Of a DNA stretch of 29,103 nt, positions 8,275 to 14,496 are shown piece after piece. Position 1 is the first letter of the stretch, and each line of letters opens with the position of its first letter. The translations under genes were made by a program, and so were the position numbers. The DNA lies in IMG/VR virus record IMGVR_UViG_3300042395_000174, positions 1 to 29,103 of that record; one strand, written 5' to 3'. Under the pieces are notes generated by a model that had not been told where the DNA came from, made no database searches, and saw nothing but the letters and a program-made list of their open reading frames with translations. The DNA comes from a virus.

Positions 8275-8466
8275 GTGACCTACCACGACCACCTCGTCGC
8301 CTACCTTGCCTACTGCCCCGGCACCGCCGTCATCGCAGTCCCGACGGGCAACCTCGCAGCCGCCGGAACCATCCCCGACGTGATCATCGTTGAACACGAC
8401 GCCTACTACAATGAGTACCGCGCAGCCGACGGCTCCGCTCTCGCCCGCGTCGTTTTCCCCGATTAG
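8275..8466 (+). CDS. Small conserved-looking protein ending the tail module
   Basis: This 63-residue protein starts at GTG, preceded by AGGAG nine nt after the stop of paralogue 2. The same AGGAGATC leader context precedes the NUDIX start, which supports this start choice. The sequence is soluble and Tyr/Ala-rich with one cysteine, and I do not recognise it. It is the last plus-strand gene of the block. Its stop is 13 nt from the stop of the converging minus-strand gene. A short CGGC-AGA-GCCG hairpin followed by TTT (8468-8481) in that gap may act as a weak terminator. A chaperone or accessory role for the preceding surface proteins is possible from position only. Confidence 0.72.
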   Translation: MTYHDHLVAYLAYCPGTAVIAVPTGNLAAAGTIPDVIIVEHDAYYNEYRAADGSALARVVFPD

Positions 8467-8479
8467 TCGGCAGAGCCGT

Positions 8480-8848
8480 TTAGGGCGGCGGGGCTGACGC
8501 CGCTGCCGTCGTGGCCGTGATGCCGAAGCCCTTGAAGTAGACCGTCGCCCCCGCGAGCGCGGCGAGTACGACGAACGAGAGAACGAACGTCGTCACCAGC
8601 ACGTTGAGGTGGCGGCGCAGTTCCAGCCGCATCTCGGTGATGTTCGCGTCTACGCGGCCCCCTAGACGGTCCATCGCGGCGACGAAGGCGTCCGTCTGCG
8701 CGGTGCGTTCCTTCTGCTGCTCATGGCGCATCTCTCGCATCTCGCGGAGCCATGCCATCTGCGAGATCCCGTCGTCCAGCGGGGCCGCTGCGGGCGCGGG
8801 AGCGCGTGGGGCGGGCGTGGGGAGCGTGACGACGTTGGGGTCGGGCAT
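8480..8848 (-). CDS. Small membrane protein with Pro/Ala-rich N-terminus and coiled coil
   Basis: This 122-residue protein has three parts. There is a Pro/Ala-rich disordered N-terminus (residues 1-25), a charged helical region with a heptad-like pattern (about 32-80, rich in Arg, Glu, Met and Leu), and one strong membrane segment (about 82-106). A short Ala/Thr/Pro tail follows. It resembles small phage membrane proteins of the holin-partner or spanin type, but it has neither a signal peptide nor a lipobox, so I leave the function open. It lies 33 nt after the DUF2786 gene, at the end of the minus-strand operon. ATG 8848 is chosen. A TTG two codons upstream is possible, and no clear ribosome-binding site decides between them. 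Confidence 0.75.
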   Translation of the reverse strand: MPDPNVVTLPTPAPRAPAPAAAPLDDGISQMAWLREMREMRHEQQKERTAQTDAFVAAMDRLGGRVDANITEMRLELRRHLNVLVTTFVLSFVVLAALAGATVYFKGFGITATTAAASAPPP

Positions 8849-8881
8849 GGTCAAGGCGTACCACGTCGTGCGCGTGGCGGG

Positions 8882-9436
8882 CTACTCGTCCACGTCCTCG
8901 GTGTCCATCGACGCGAGGACGGTGAGAAACTCCTCGCGCACCAGCGACGCGACGACGGTCGCGAGGGCTTCGTCCATCTCTGGTCCCAACTCCTCCAGCA
9001 GATCCTCCAGATCTCGGACGGGGATGGACAGGCGCATCGAGAAGGTGCGGGTGTTGATCGACGTTTCGATGGCCGTGATGTCGCGGACCCGCTCGCGGAG
9101 CGTCATGCCTTCGCGGAGCGAGGTCGCGGCGTCGCGCAGAAACGCCCACACATCGCCCATGAAGCCGGTTGGCTTCGGCGGCTCGGCTTTGCCGCTGGCC
9201 TTGAACCCACTGGCGGCAGGGCGCGGGGGCACACCCCATGCGCCCGCCCACGGGGGCGGTGGGGGCGGGACCGCTTCGGGCGGCTCGGGGGCGTCCAGCG
9301 GGGCGCGGACGTTCGGATACTTCAGCAGCAACTTCTCCAGCACGCTTTTCGCGGCAGCGCGCTCCCCTTCGGTCGCGCCCTTCTCCACCAGCGTCTTCAG
9401 CAGTCGCGCCTTCCGCAGTGCTTCTTCGTCGGTCAT
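8882..9436 (-). CDS. DUF2786-like protein
   Basis: The product has 184 residues. The first 45 (DEEALRKARLLKTLVEKGAT, then ERAAAKSVLEKLLLKYP) match the pattern of DUF2786, a short helical domain often found in phage and plasmid proteins with unknown roles. A proline-rich linker containing a PPPPPP run (about 50-70) follows. The rest is a helical, acidic region ending in a run of Asp/Glu. The start ATG overlaps the stop of the recombinase gene by one nucleotide (TGATG), so the two are translationally coupled. A role alongside DNA metabolism is suggested by the neighbourhood only. Confidence 0.83.
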   Translation of the reverse strand: MTDEEALRKARLLKTLVEKGATEGERAAAKSVLEKLLLKYPNVRAPLDAPEPPEAVPPPPPPWAGAWGVPPRPAASGFKASGKAEPPKPTGFMGDVWAFLRDAATSLREGMTLRERVRDITAIETSINTRTFSMRLSIPVRDLEDLLEELGPEMDEALATVVASLVREEFLTVLASMDTEDVDE

Positions 9437-10224
9437 CACAGTCCCTTCGACTTGCCCACGGTACGCGCAAGGTCGTCGGTGGACGGATGGAGGTAGCGCA
9501 TCGTCGTCGCGACGGCCTCGTGGCCCAGCAGGGCTTGCAGCGAGCGCACGTCCACGCCTTCGGAGAGGAGCGAGGTCGCGTAGGTGTGGCGCAGAACGTG
9601 CGGGGAGAGGTCCGCGATGCCGTGCTTGTCGCGGAGGATGCGCGTCACACGGCGCACGGCAGCGGGGGTGATCGGCCCACCGCGCCCGGCGAACAGGTAG
9701 TCCGCGTCGGCGGGGAGCGCGTCGATGTGGGCGCGGAGGATGGCGGTGCCCGTTTCGCCCAGCGGGACGATGCGCGGTTTGTCGCCTTTGCCTCGGATGC
9801 GGAGAATCAGCCGCTCGCCGCGCTCGGTCACTTCTTCGCGGCGCAGGTTGCACGCCTCGGAGATTCGCAGCCCGCAGCGCGGCAGCAACAGGAGGATGGT
9901 GCGGACAGGCTCGTTCGCTTCGATCTCCACTGCCTCGTAGTAGGCGGCGAGGTCTTCGGGCGACAGGGCTTCACGGGTCGCCCCCTTGCGGCCTCGGATG
10001 CGTGGGAGCAGGGCACGAACCTCTTCCTCGCTCTTCCCCTCGCTCTCCAGCCGATGTCGCACGGCGGCGCGAGCAGGGGCCAGCGTGCCCATCGGACGGC
10101 GTTCGGCCACCAACCCCTTGAGCCAGCCCACGGGGTCATCGCCCGCTTGGGTGGCAAGGTGCTGGTACGTCTTGCGGGTGTTCGGAAGCAGCCCGCGCTC
10201 GGAGAGGTGACGGTCGAAGGTCAT
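9436..10224 (-). CDS. Tyrosine recombinase (XerC/D-like integrase)
   Basis: This 262-residue protein is the size of the short XerC/D-like recombinases. The catalytic set is complete: arginine 120 in CGLRISEA, a lysine in the GKGDKPR beta-hairpin, HVLRH (His209, Arg212), the histidine in LGHEAVATT, and the nucleophile Tyr244 in MRYLHP. The N-terminal about 90 residues form the core-binding SAM-like domain. Such enzymes cut and rejoin DNA at specific sites; here that may mean integration, dimer resolution or inversion. The ATG at 10224 overlaps the stop of the zincin gene as ATGA, which favours it over an upstream ATG. I see no excisionase gene. The one tRNA gene in the window lies 16 kb away, so integration is plausible but not proven. 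Confidence 0.95.
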   Translation of the reverse strand: MTFDRHLSERGLLPNTRKTYQHLATQAGDDPVGWLKGLVAERRPMGTLAPARAAVRHRLESEGKSEEEVRALLPRIRGRKGATREALSPEDLAAYYEAVEIEANEPVRTILLLLPRCGLRISEACNLRREEVTERGERLILRIRGKGDKPRIVPLGETGTAILRAHIDALPADADYLFAGRGGPITPAAVRRVTRILRDKHGIADLSPHVLRHTYATSLLSEGVDVRSLQALLGHEAVATTMRYLHPSTDDLARTVGKSKGL

Positions 10225-10607
10225 CGGTGAAGGTGCCCCGGTCGCGGCCACGTTCCCGGCGCGAGGGTCTGGACGTGGCGGGCGTCGTAGTTCAGCCGGT
10301 CGCCCCAGATCGCCTCGGCCAGTTCGTCGGCGTCGCGTTCGGAATGATCCTCGTGCCCGTGGAACAGGAGGATGCCGTGGGCAAGTTCATGCCGCAGCAG
10401 CGCGTGGATCACGTCGTCCGGCTCGTCCTCGATCTTCGGCGCGACGATGACGTTGGCCTCGTTGGGCGCGACCAAACCGCACATGGCGAAGTTTCGCTCG
10501 TGCGGGAAGTCGCGAGGGTCGCCACGCGACAAGCGGCACCGCAGCCCCGGTGCGTGGGGTGCGATGCCGCTTGCGAGGTCACGGAAGATGGTGCGAGTAC
10601 GCTTCAC
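10221..10607 (-). CDS. Zincin-like metallopeptidase (HExxH protein)
   Basis: This 128-residue protein contains HELAH (His73, Glu74, His77), the zinc-binding and catalytic motif of zincin metallopeptidases. An ERDADELAEAIWG helix (90-102) follows, whose acidic residues could give the third ligand. This arrangement resembles ImmA/IrrE-type and other phage-encoded short zincins that cleave regulatory proteins or have unknown targets. The start is GTG with GGGG just upstream, 13 nt after the ATPase stop. The gene overlaps the recombinase by 4 nt (ATGA). Coupling to a recombinase and an HTH gene would suit a regulatory protease, but that is inference. Confidence 0.85.
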   Translation of the reverse strand: MKRTRTIFRDLASGIAPHAPGLRCRLSRGDPRDFPHERNFAMCGLVAPNEANVIVAPKIEDEPDDVIHALLRHELAHGILLFHGHEDHSERDADELAEAIWGDRLNYDARHVQTLAPGTWPRPGHLHR

Positions 10608-10620
10608 CCCCGCACTATAA

Positions 10621-12366
10621 CTACTTGGCCTCCCCCACGGCGTCGAAGCCCGCGTCGTCGCCCTTCTTCGCCTTCGTTGCCTTCGGCGCGGAGAGGTCGA
10701 TCACCGTCCAGCCCTTCGGGGTGCGACCCGCCGGGGCCACCGGGGAGCAGAGGATGACCTGTCCCGGCGCGTTGCCCAGCGCACGCATCACGGCGGCGAG
10801 CGTTTCGGCGTCGAACGCACGGTCCTCGGGGGTGAGGATGGACAGGTTCGCCTCGTCGTCGTCGGTCACCGCAGCCGCGAGGGCCAGCGTGAGCCGCGCC
10901 CACTCCGCGCCGGAGAGAGCGGTGTGCAGCGCGCCGTCGCGGACGAAGCCAAACTGGCACACGTCCTTCCCGTTCGCGGAGAGGACGAGGTCGAAGGCGT
11001 CCTCGGTGGGCAAGTAGGACTGCACCTTCGCCACAAAGGCAGTGCGGGCACGCTCCAGCACGCCCCCGATGGCGTCCTCGATGGCGGCGTGCAGATCGGT
11101 GTAGAGCCGCTGCCGGGCCGTGAGGTCACGGGCGCGAGCCTTCGCGGCGCGGACGTTCTGCCACGCGGCACGGCTCCCCTCCAGCGCACGCACCTGTTCC
11201 TCCGCAGCGCGGAGCGCGGAGAGCGGGTCGGGGTGCGGAGCGGGGAGAGCGGCGATGCGTTCGTCCTCCGCGACGGCGATGCGGAAGCGGTGGACGGCTT
11301 CCTCTGCGAGCCGCTGGGCCTCGGGCAGCGCAGCGGTGAGGCGAGCCCGCCGCTCGCGGTTCTCCAGCACCGTCACGTCGCCCTTCGCGGCGTTGGCGAG
11401 GGCTTCGGCACGCTGGAACATCAGCCCATGCGCCCCGTGGGGGATCGGGGACGCGCAGACCAGACACTCGGCGGCGTCCTTCGCCGCGTGGAACACCAGC
11501 ATCTGCGTCAGGGCGTCGCGCACACGGGCCACCTCGGCGTTCGGCTGGGCGATGACGTGGTTGTCGGCCACCGTGAGCCGCGTCACCTCGGCGTCGATCT
11601 CGGCGTAGGCTTGCACCTTCGCCTCGGCGTAGCCGCGCAGCGCGGCGACGTTGGGGCGCACCGTCGGGGCCGTCGCCGCCGATGCGGCCACCGCAGCCTC
11701 GCGGACACGCTGCCGCGCACGCTCCATCTCGTCGTCCGTCGGCTCGGCTCCCAGCGTGGCCCCGATCTGCTCGGCCAGCGAGGTCGCGGCCTTCGCGTCG
11801 CTGCTCGCGTTGCGGCTCTGCTTCCCCGCAGCCTCACGGGCATCAAGGAGGATCTGCGCCGGGTAGCCGAACAGGGGGCGGCAGAGGTCGATGTACGCGG
11901 CGTGCAGATCCTCGGGGATCAGCCCCATGACCGTCGCCTCGCTCACGGACGCGCCGATGCGCCCGACGAGCCACGCCCGCACCGTCGCCGGGGCACCCGA
12001 CAACGCCTCGCGAACCTGCCGCACGGGGAACGACGGCTTCAGATCCGCAGGGAGCGTCGTCGTCGCCTCGCGTGCGCCGCCCGTCTTCGCGTTGCGCTCG
12101 CACCGCCACTCGACGGCTCGCCCGTCGGAGAGGGTCGCCTTGCTCCACAAGGCGTCCGCATCAGCGGGGGCGAGGGCGAGGAGGTCGATCCCCTTCGCCA
12201 CCTCGGTGCGCCCGACGACATCGGACGCCCGCCCGTTGAGCGCGAGTTCGACGGCGTTGACGACGCTGGACTTCCCCGATCCGTTGGGTCCGATGATGAG
12301 CGTCAGACGGCCCAGTTCCGTCTTCGCGCCCTTCTTCACGTTGCTCTCGATGTTCTTGACGTACAC
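10621..12366 (-). CDS. Rad50/SbcC/RecN-like ATPase (internal-start product)
   Basis: This 581-residue reading starts at GTG 12366, eight nt after a perfect AAGGAGG, below its own promoter (12404-12432). It is an ABC-type SMC/Rad50-like ATPase. Walker A is GPNGSGKSS (residues 26-34) near the N-terminus. A long helical, Ala/Glu/Arg-rich coiled coil spans about 175-440, with a CLVC (301-304) at its middle that matches the position and form of a Rad50 zinc hook. A C-terminal lobe has an ALSGAEWARLTLALA signature and a hydrophobic Walker B-like strand (NLSILTPEDRAFD) with changed acidic residues. Rad50 and SbcC pair with a Mre11/SbcD nuclease, but no such gene is in the window. It probably acts in DNA end processing or recombination-dependent replication. 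The frame is also open upstream into the methyltransferase. Confidence 0.85.
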   Translation of the reverse strand: MYVKNIESNVKKGAKTELGRLTLIIGPNGSGKSSVVNAVELALNGRASDVVGRTEVAKGIDLLALAPADADALWSKATLSDGRAVEWRCERNAKTGGAREATTTLPADLKPSFPVRQVREALSGAPATVRAWLVGRIGASVSEATVMGLIPEDLHAAYIDLCRPLFGYPAQILLDAREAAGKQSRNASSDAKAATSLAEQIGATLGAEPTDDEMERARQRVREAAVAASAATAPTVRPNVAALRGYAEAKVQAYAEIDAEVTRLTVADNHVIAQPNAEVARVRDALTQMLVFHAAKDAAECLVCASPIPHGAHGLMFQRAEALANAAKGDVTVLENRERRARLTAALPEAQRLAEEAVHRFRIAVAEDERIAALPAPHPDPLSALRAAEEQVRALEGSRAAWQNVRAAKARARDLTARQRLYTDLHAAIEDAIGGVLERARTAFVAKVQSYLPTEDAFDLVLSANGKDVCQFGFVRDGALHTALSGAEWARLTLALAAAVTDDDEANLSILTPEDRAFDAETLAAVMRALGNAPGQVILCSPVAPAGRTPKGWTVIDLSAPKATKAKKGDDAGFDAVGEAK

Positions 12367-13923
12367 GACAGGTGCCTCCTTGCGTGCGGTTGGTGGACTA
12401 GACATCATAGCCGCACCGTTGTCACCCGTCAACGGGGGCGGCGCGTATGCGGTGCGAAACACGGTGAGCGGCGGCGGGGCGGTCTTCGCGAACCCGTCAC
12501 CCTGCGCGGCCCCGATGCGGGCGCGGGCGATGGCGAGGTAGTCCTCGCTCATCTCGATCCCGACGAAGCGCATCCCCTCCGTCACGGCGGCGATGCCCGT
12601 AGACCCGCTCCCCATGAAGGGGTCCAGCACGACGCCGCCTTTGCGCGTGACCAGCCGGACAAGGTGGCGCATCACGGCCACGGGCTTGACCGTGGGGTGA
12701 TGGTTGCGGACCTTGCCGTCCTCGCTCCCCCGCACGGGAAGGTCGCCGCAGCCCTCCTCGCGCTCACCCCGCGACGCCTTCGCGGCGTAGATGAACGGGA
12801 CGAGGTCATCGGCCTCGATGGGGAGGTTGTTGAAGTAGCGGGACGCGCCATCGCCGCCGCTCTGCGCGTCCATCGCGGCCACCGGGCACCCCGGCGCGCA
12901 CCCGTTCTCGCCGCAGTCGGGGCCGTGCGACAGGATGACGTTCGCGGGCCAGCGGCCTCCGTGGTGATTGGTCGGCTGAAACCCTACCTGTTTCTTATAG
13001 ACCTCACGGGCGTTGTTTGTCGGCTGAAAGGGACGCATATGCTCTCCACCGCTCTCGACGCGGCACCCGTCGATGTTCATGGCCCCGGTGCCGTACTTAA
13101 GCACGTTCCCCGCGACGGTGCCGATCAACGGGCGGCGAGCCACGACGACAGGCTCCCATGCGGGCTTGAGCGCGGTCCCCCATCCCCCCCATGCGAGGGC
13201 CTCGGGGTCGGTCACGTTGACTTTCCCACCCGTCCACGCCTGTTCACCGTTTGCCATCGTGCGGGCAGATGCGTCTTGCCATTGGTTGCCGGGAGCGGAG
13301 AGCGTGCCGCTCTCGACGCTCAAGTTGGGGTCAGATGCGGAATACCTTGCGCCCCTGCCCCTCTTCATCCCCTCGATGGAGCGGGACACGGAGAGCGACT
13401 TCGGGAAGCCGCTGCCGTATTGCCATGAGAGGCAGTCACGAATCTCGAATCCGGCGTCCTCGATGGCGACCGTCATGCGGTGGTAGGTGCGGGTGCCGCT
13501 GAAGGCGAGCAGGTAGCCCCCCGGCTTCAGCACCCGCAGCACCTCGCGCCACGTTTCGGGCCGGAAGGCCACGTCGCCGCCGTCCCACTGTTGACCCATG
13601 AACCCGCGTGTGGAACGGGCGTAGACCCCGCTCCCGCCTTCGGGAACGATCACGGGAGCGGAGTTCTCCTTGCCGAACCGCTCCACGACGGACGTGAGAT
13701 GGTAGGGCGGGTCGCACACGACGGCGTCGATGCTGCCCGCTTCCAGCGTCGGCAGCATCGCAAGGCAGTCGCCCAGATGAAGGACTACGTCGGAAGGTCG
13801 CTCGCCGTCGGGGCTACGAGGTCCGGCGTCGTCAGCAGGGCCTCCAGCGTCCGCAGCGCGTCCTCGTCGCTTGGACGCTGCGGGCGTGCCTCGCCCTTCG
13901 CCCAGCGGTAGATCGTGCGCCAC
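10621..13923 (-). CDS. DNA methyltransferase joined in frame to the Rad50-like ATPase
   Basis: A single open frame runs from the methyltransferase into the ATPase. The methyltransferase half (about residues 50-490 from GTG 13923) has GDCLAMLPTL, then DPPY (Asp71-Tyr74), a target-recognition region, and DPFMGSGSTG (434-443) near its end. The DPPY-before-FxGxG order is that of beta-class enzymes making N6-methyladenine or N4-methylcytosine. Residues 490-519 are a proline-rich linker encoded by what looks like a normal promoter and ribosome-binding site, and the ATPase begins at 520. The start is unclear. No ATG, GTG or TTG lies in frame between 13923 and the first conserved motif. GTG 13923 is inside the HTH gene with only a weak GGCGGG before it. 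The ATG at 14061 lies in the -10 box. The fusion may reflect a lost stop codon or a sequence error. Confidence 0.72.
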   Translation of the reverse strand: MAHDLPLGEGRGTPAASKRRGRAADAGGPADDAGPRSPDGERPSDVVLHLGDCLAMLPTLEAGSIDAVVCDPPYHLTSVVERFGKENSAPVIVPEGGSGVYARSTRGFMGQQWDGGDVAFRPETWREVLRVLKPGGYLLAFSGTRTYHRMTVAIEDAGFEIRDCLSWQYGSGFPKSLSVSRSIEGMKRGRGARYSASDPNLSVESGTLSAPGNQWQDASARTMANGEQAWTGGKVNVTDPEALAWGGWGTALKPAWEPVVVARRPLIGTVAGNVLKYGTGAMNIDGCRVESGGEHMRPFQPTNNAREVYKKQVGFQPTNHHGGRWPANVILSHGPDCGENGCAPGCPVAAMDAQSGGDGASRYFNNLPIEADDLVPFIYAAKASRGEREEGCGDLPVRGSEDGKVRNHHPTVKPVAVMRHLVRLVTRKGGVVLDPFMGSGSTGIAAVTEGMRFVGIEMSEDYLAIARARIGAAQGDGFAKTAPPPLTVFRTAYAPPPLTGDNGAAMMSSPPTARKEAPVVYVKNIESNVKKGAKTELGRLTLIIGPNGSGKSSVVNAVELALNGRASDVVGRTEVAKGIDLLALAPADADALWSKATLSDGRAVEWRCERNAKTGGAREATTTLPADLKPSFPVRQVREALSGAPATVRAWLVGRIGASVSEATVMGLIPEDLHAAYIDLCRPLFGYPAQILLDAREAAGKQSRNASSDAKAATSLAEQIGATLGAEPTDDEMERARQRVREAAVAASAATAPTVRPNVAALRGYAEAKVQAYAEIDAEVTRLTVADNHVIAQPNAEVARVRDALTQMLVFHAAKDAAECLVCASPIPHGAHGLMFQRAEALANAAKGDVTVLENRERRARLTAALPEAQRLAEEAVHRFRIAVAEDERIAALPAPHPDPLSALRAAEEQVRALEGSRAAWQNVRAAKARARDLTARQRLYTDLHAAIEDAIGGVLERARTAFVAKVQSYLPTEDAFDLVLSANGKDVCQFGFVRDGALHTALSGAEWARLTLALAAAVTDDDEANLSILTPEDRAFDAETLAAVMRALGNAPGQVILCSPVAPAGRTPKGWTVIDLSAPKATKAKKGDDAGFDAVGEAK
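12404..12432 (-). promoter_or_regulatory. Dyad promoter inside the fused frame, before the ATPase
   Basis: Read on the minus strand, TTGACG (12427-12432) is separated by 17 nt from TATGAT (12404-12409), a near-consensus sigma-70 promoter. The -35 box begins the dyad TTGAC-N4-GACAA. A perfect AAGGAGG (12375-12381) and GTG 12366 follow. The same bases encode in-frame amino acids of the methyltransferase-ATPase linker. Confidence 0.82.
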
Positions 13924-14042
13924 GACACCCGCCCGTCGAGCAAGTCCGCTATCTGCATCGCGGAGTACCCGCGATCCATCAGCGTCGTCACGATCTGCTG
14001 CGCTGGCGGCATCGGCTCTGTTGTCTCGTCCGTTGTTGCCAT
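13785..14042 (-). CDS. Small helix-turn-helix DNA-binding protein
   Basis: This 85-residue protein has a helix-turn-helix at about residues 22-50: GYSAMQIADLL, a turn at DGRVS, then a recognition helix WRTIYRWAKGEARP. This pattern is like small phage and plasmid repressors or Sigma70-region-4-like HTH proteins. The C-terminal part is a short helix and a disordered tail. ATG 14042 follows an AAAAAGGG stretch and sits about 19 nt below the -10 box of its own dyad promoter, so autoregulation is possible. It is the only clear small HTH regulator in the window and a candidate for binding the shared dyad; that is inference. Its 3' half overlaps the uncertain 5' end of the methyltransferase frame. 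Its TAG stop falls just where the methyltransferase homology begins. Confidence 0.82.
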   Translation of the reverse strand: MATTDETTEPMPPAQQIVTTLMDRGYSAMQIADLLDGRVSWRTIYRWAKGEARPQRPSDEDALRTLEALLTTPDLVAPTASDLPT

Positions 14043-14060
14043 CGTCGTACCCTTTTTGCA

Positions 14061-14089
14061 TGGTTAGCCTCTCTGTTGCCTCTCGTCAA
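14061..14089 (-). promoter_or_regulatory. Dyad promoter of the HTH gene
   Basis: On the minus strand TTGACG (14084-14089) is 17 nt from TAACCA (14061-14066). The dyad TTGAC-N4-GGCAA starts at the -35 box. It lies between the end of the polymerase operon and the HTH start at 14042. The -10 is weaker than in the other sites. Confidence 0.75.
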
Positions 14090-14097
14090 CCTTGACC

Positions 14098-14496
14098 CTA
14101 TGCCGTGGCATCCCCGGTCACCAGTTCCCAGCCCGCCTTCCACGAGGTCGGGTCAGCCTGCACGACGCCGATGACCCGGCGCACGCCCACGCTCCCGGCG
14201 AGCAGCACCGGCTTCCCGTTGCGAAGCGCGCACTCCACGATCTGCGCCGTCGCCTTGCCGACGCAGGCACGGGGGCAGATGATCGCGTCGTAGCGGGCAC
14301 GCCCGTTGATGTCCCGGCCCCCCGCCACGTCCTCGGCCCAGCCGTTCCACCCGCCGCAGCGGGCGAAGTTCGCGTGCCAATCGGTCAGCCCGTCTACCAC
14401 CTCGACGCCGGGAGCCTGCGCCTCGATCTCGGCCTTCCACTCGGCCACCTTGTCCGCACTCTCGTCCTTCGCCGTCGCGAGAAAGACCCGCTTCAT
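14098..14496 (-). CDS. Conserved-looking small protein, possibly deoxyribosyltransferase-like fold
   Basis: This 132-residue protein starts at ATG 14496, preceded by AAGGAGG and overlapping the polymerase stop as ATGA. An in-frame ATG five codons upstream lies before the ribosome-binding site and is less likely. It begins with a beta strand, KRVFLATAKDES. A later YDAIICPRACVGKATAQIVECALRNGKPVLL segment alternates a strand, a loop and a helix. That pattern loosely recalls nucleoside 2-deoxyribosyltransferase or DUF4406-type proteins, where a conserved acid is catalytic; I cannot fix such a residue here. The last gene of the polymerase operon, it could work on nucleotides, but the assignment is weak and best read as unknown. 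Confidence 0.78.
   Translation of the reverse strand: MKRVFLATAKDESADKVAEWKAEIEAQAPGVEVVDGLTDWHANFARCGGWNGWAEDVAGGRDINGRARYDAIICPRACVGKATAQIVECALRNGKPVLLAGSVGVRRVIGVVQADPTSWKAGWELVTGDATA

Noticed and set aside
10924-13428. 834-residue plus-strand open frame opposite the ATPase and methyltransferase
   Set aside because: It has no start context and mirrors the codon pattern of the minus-strand genes, which have clear Walker A and DPPY motifs.
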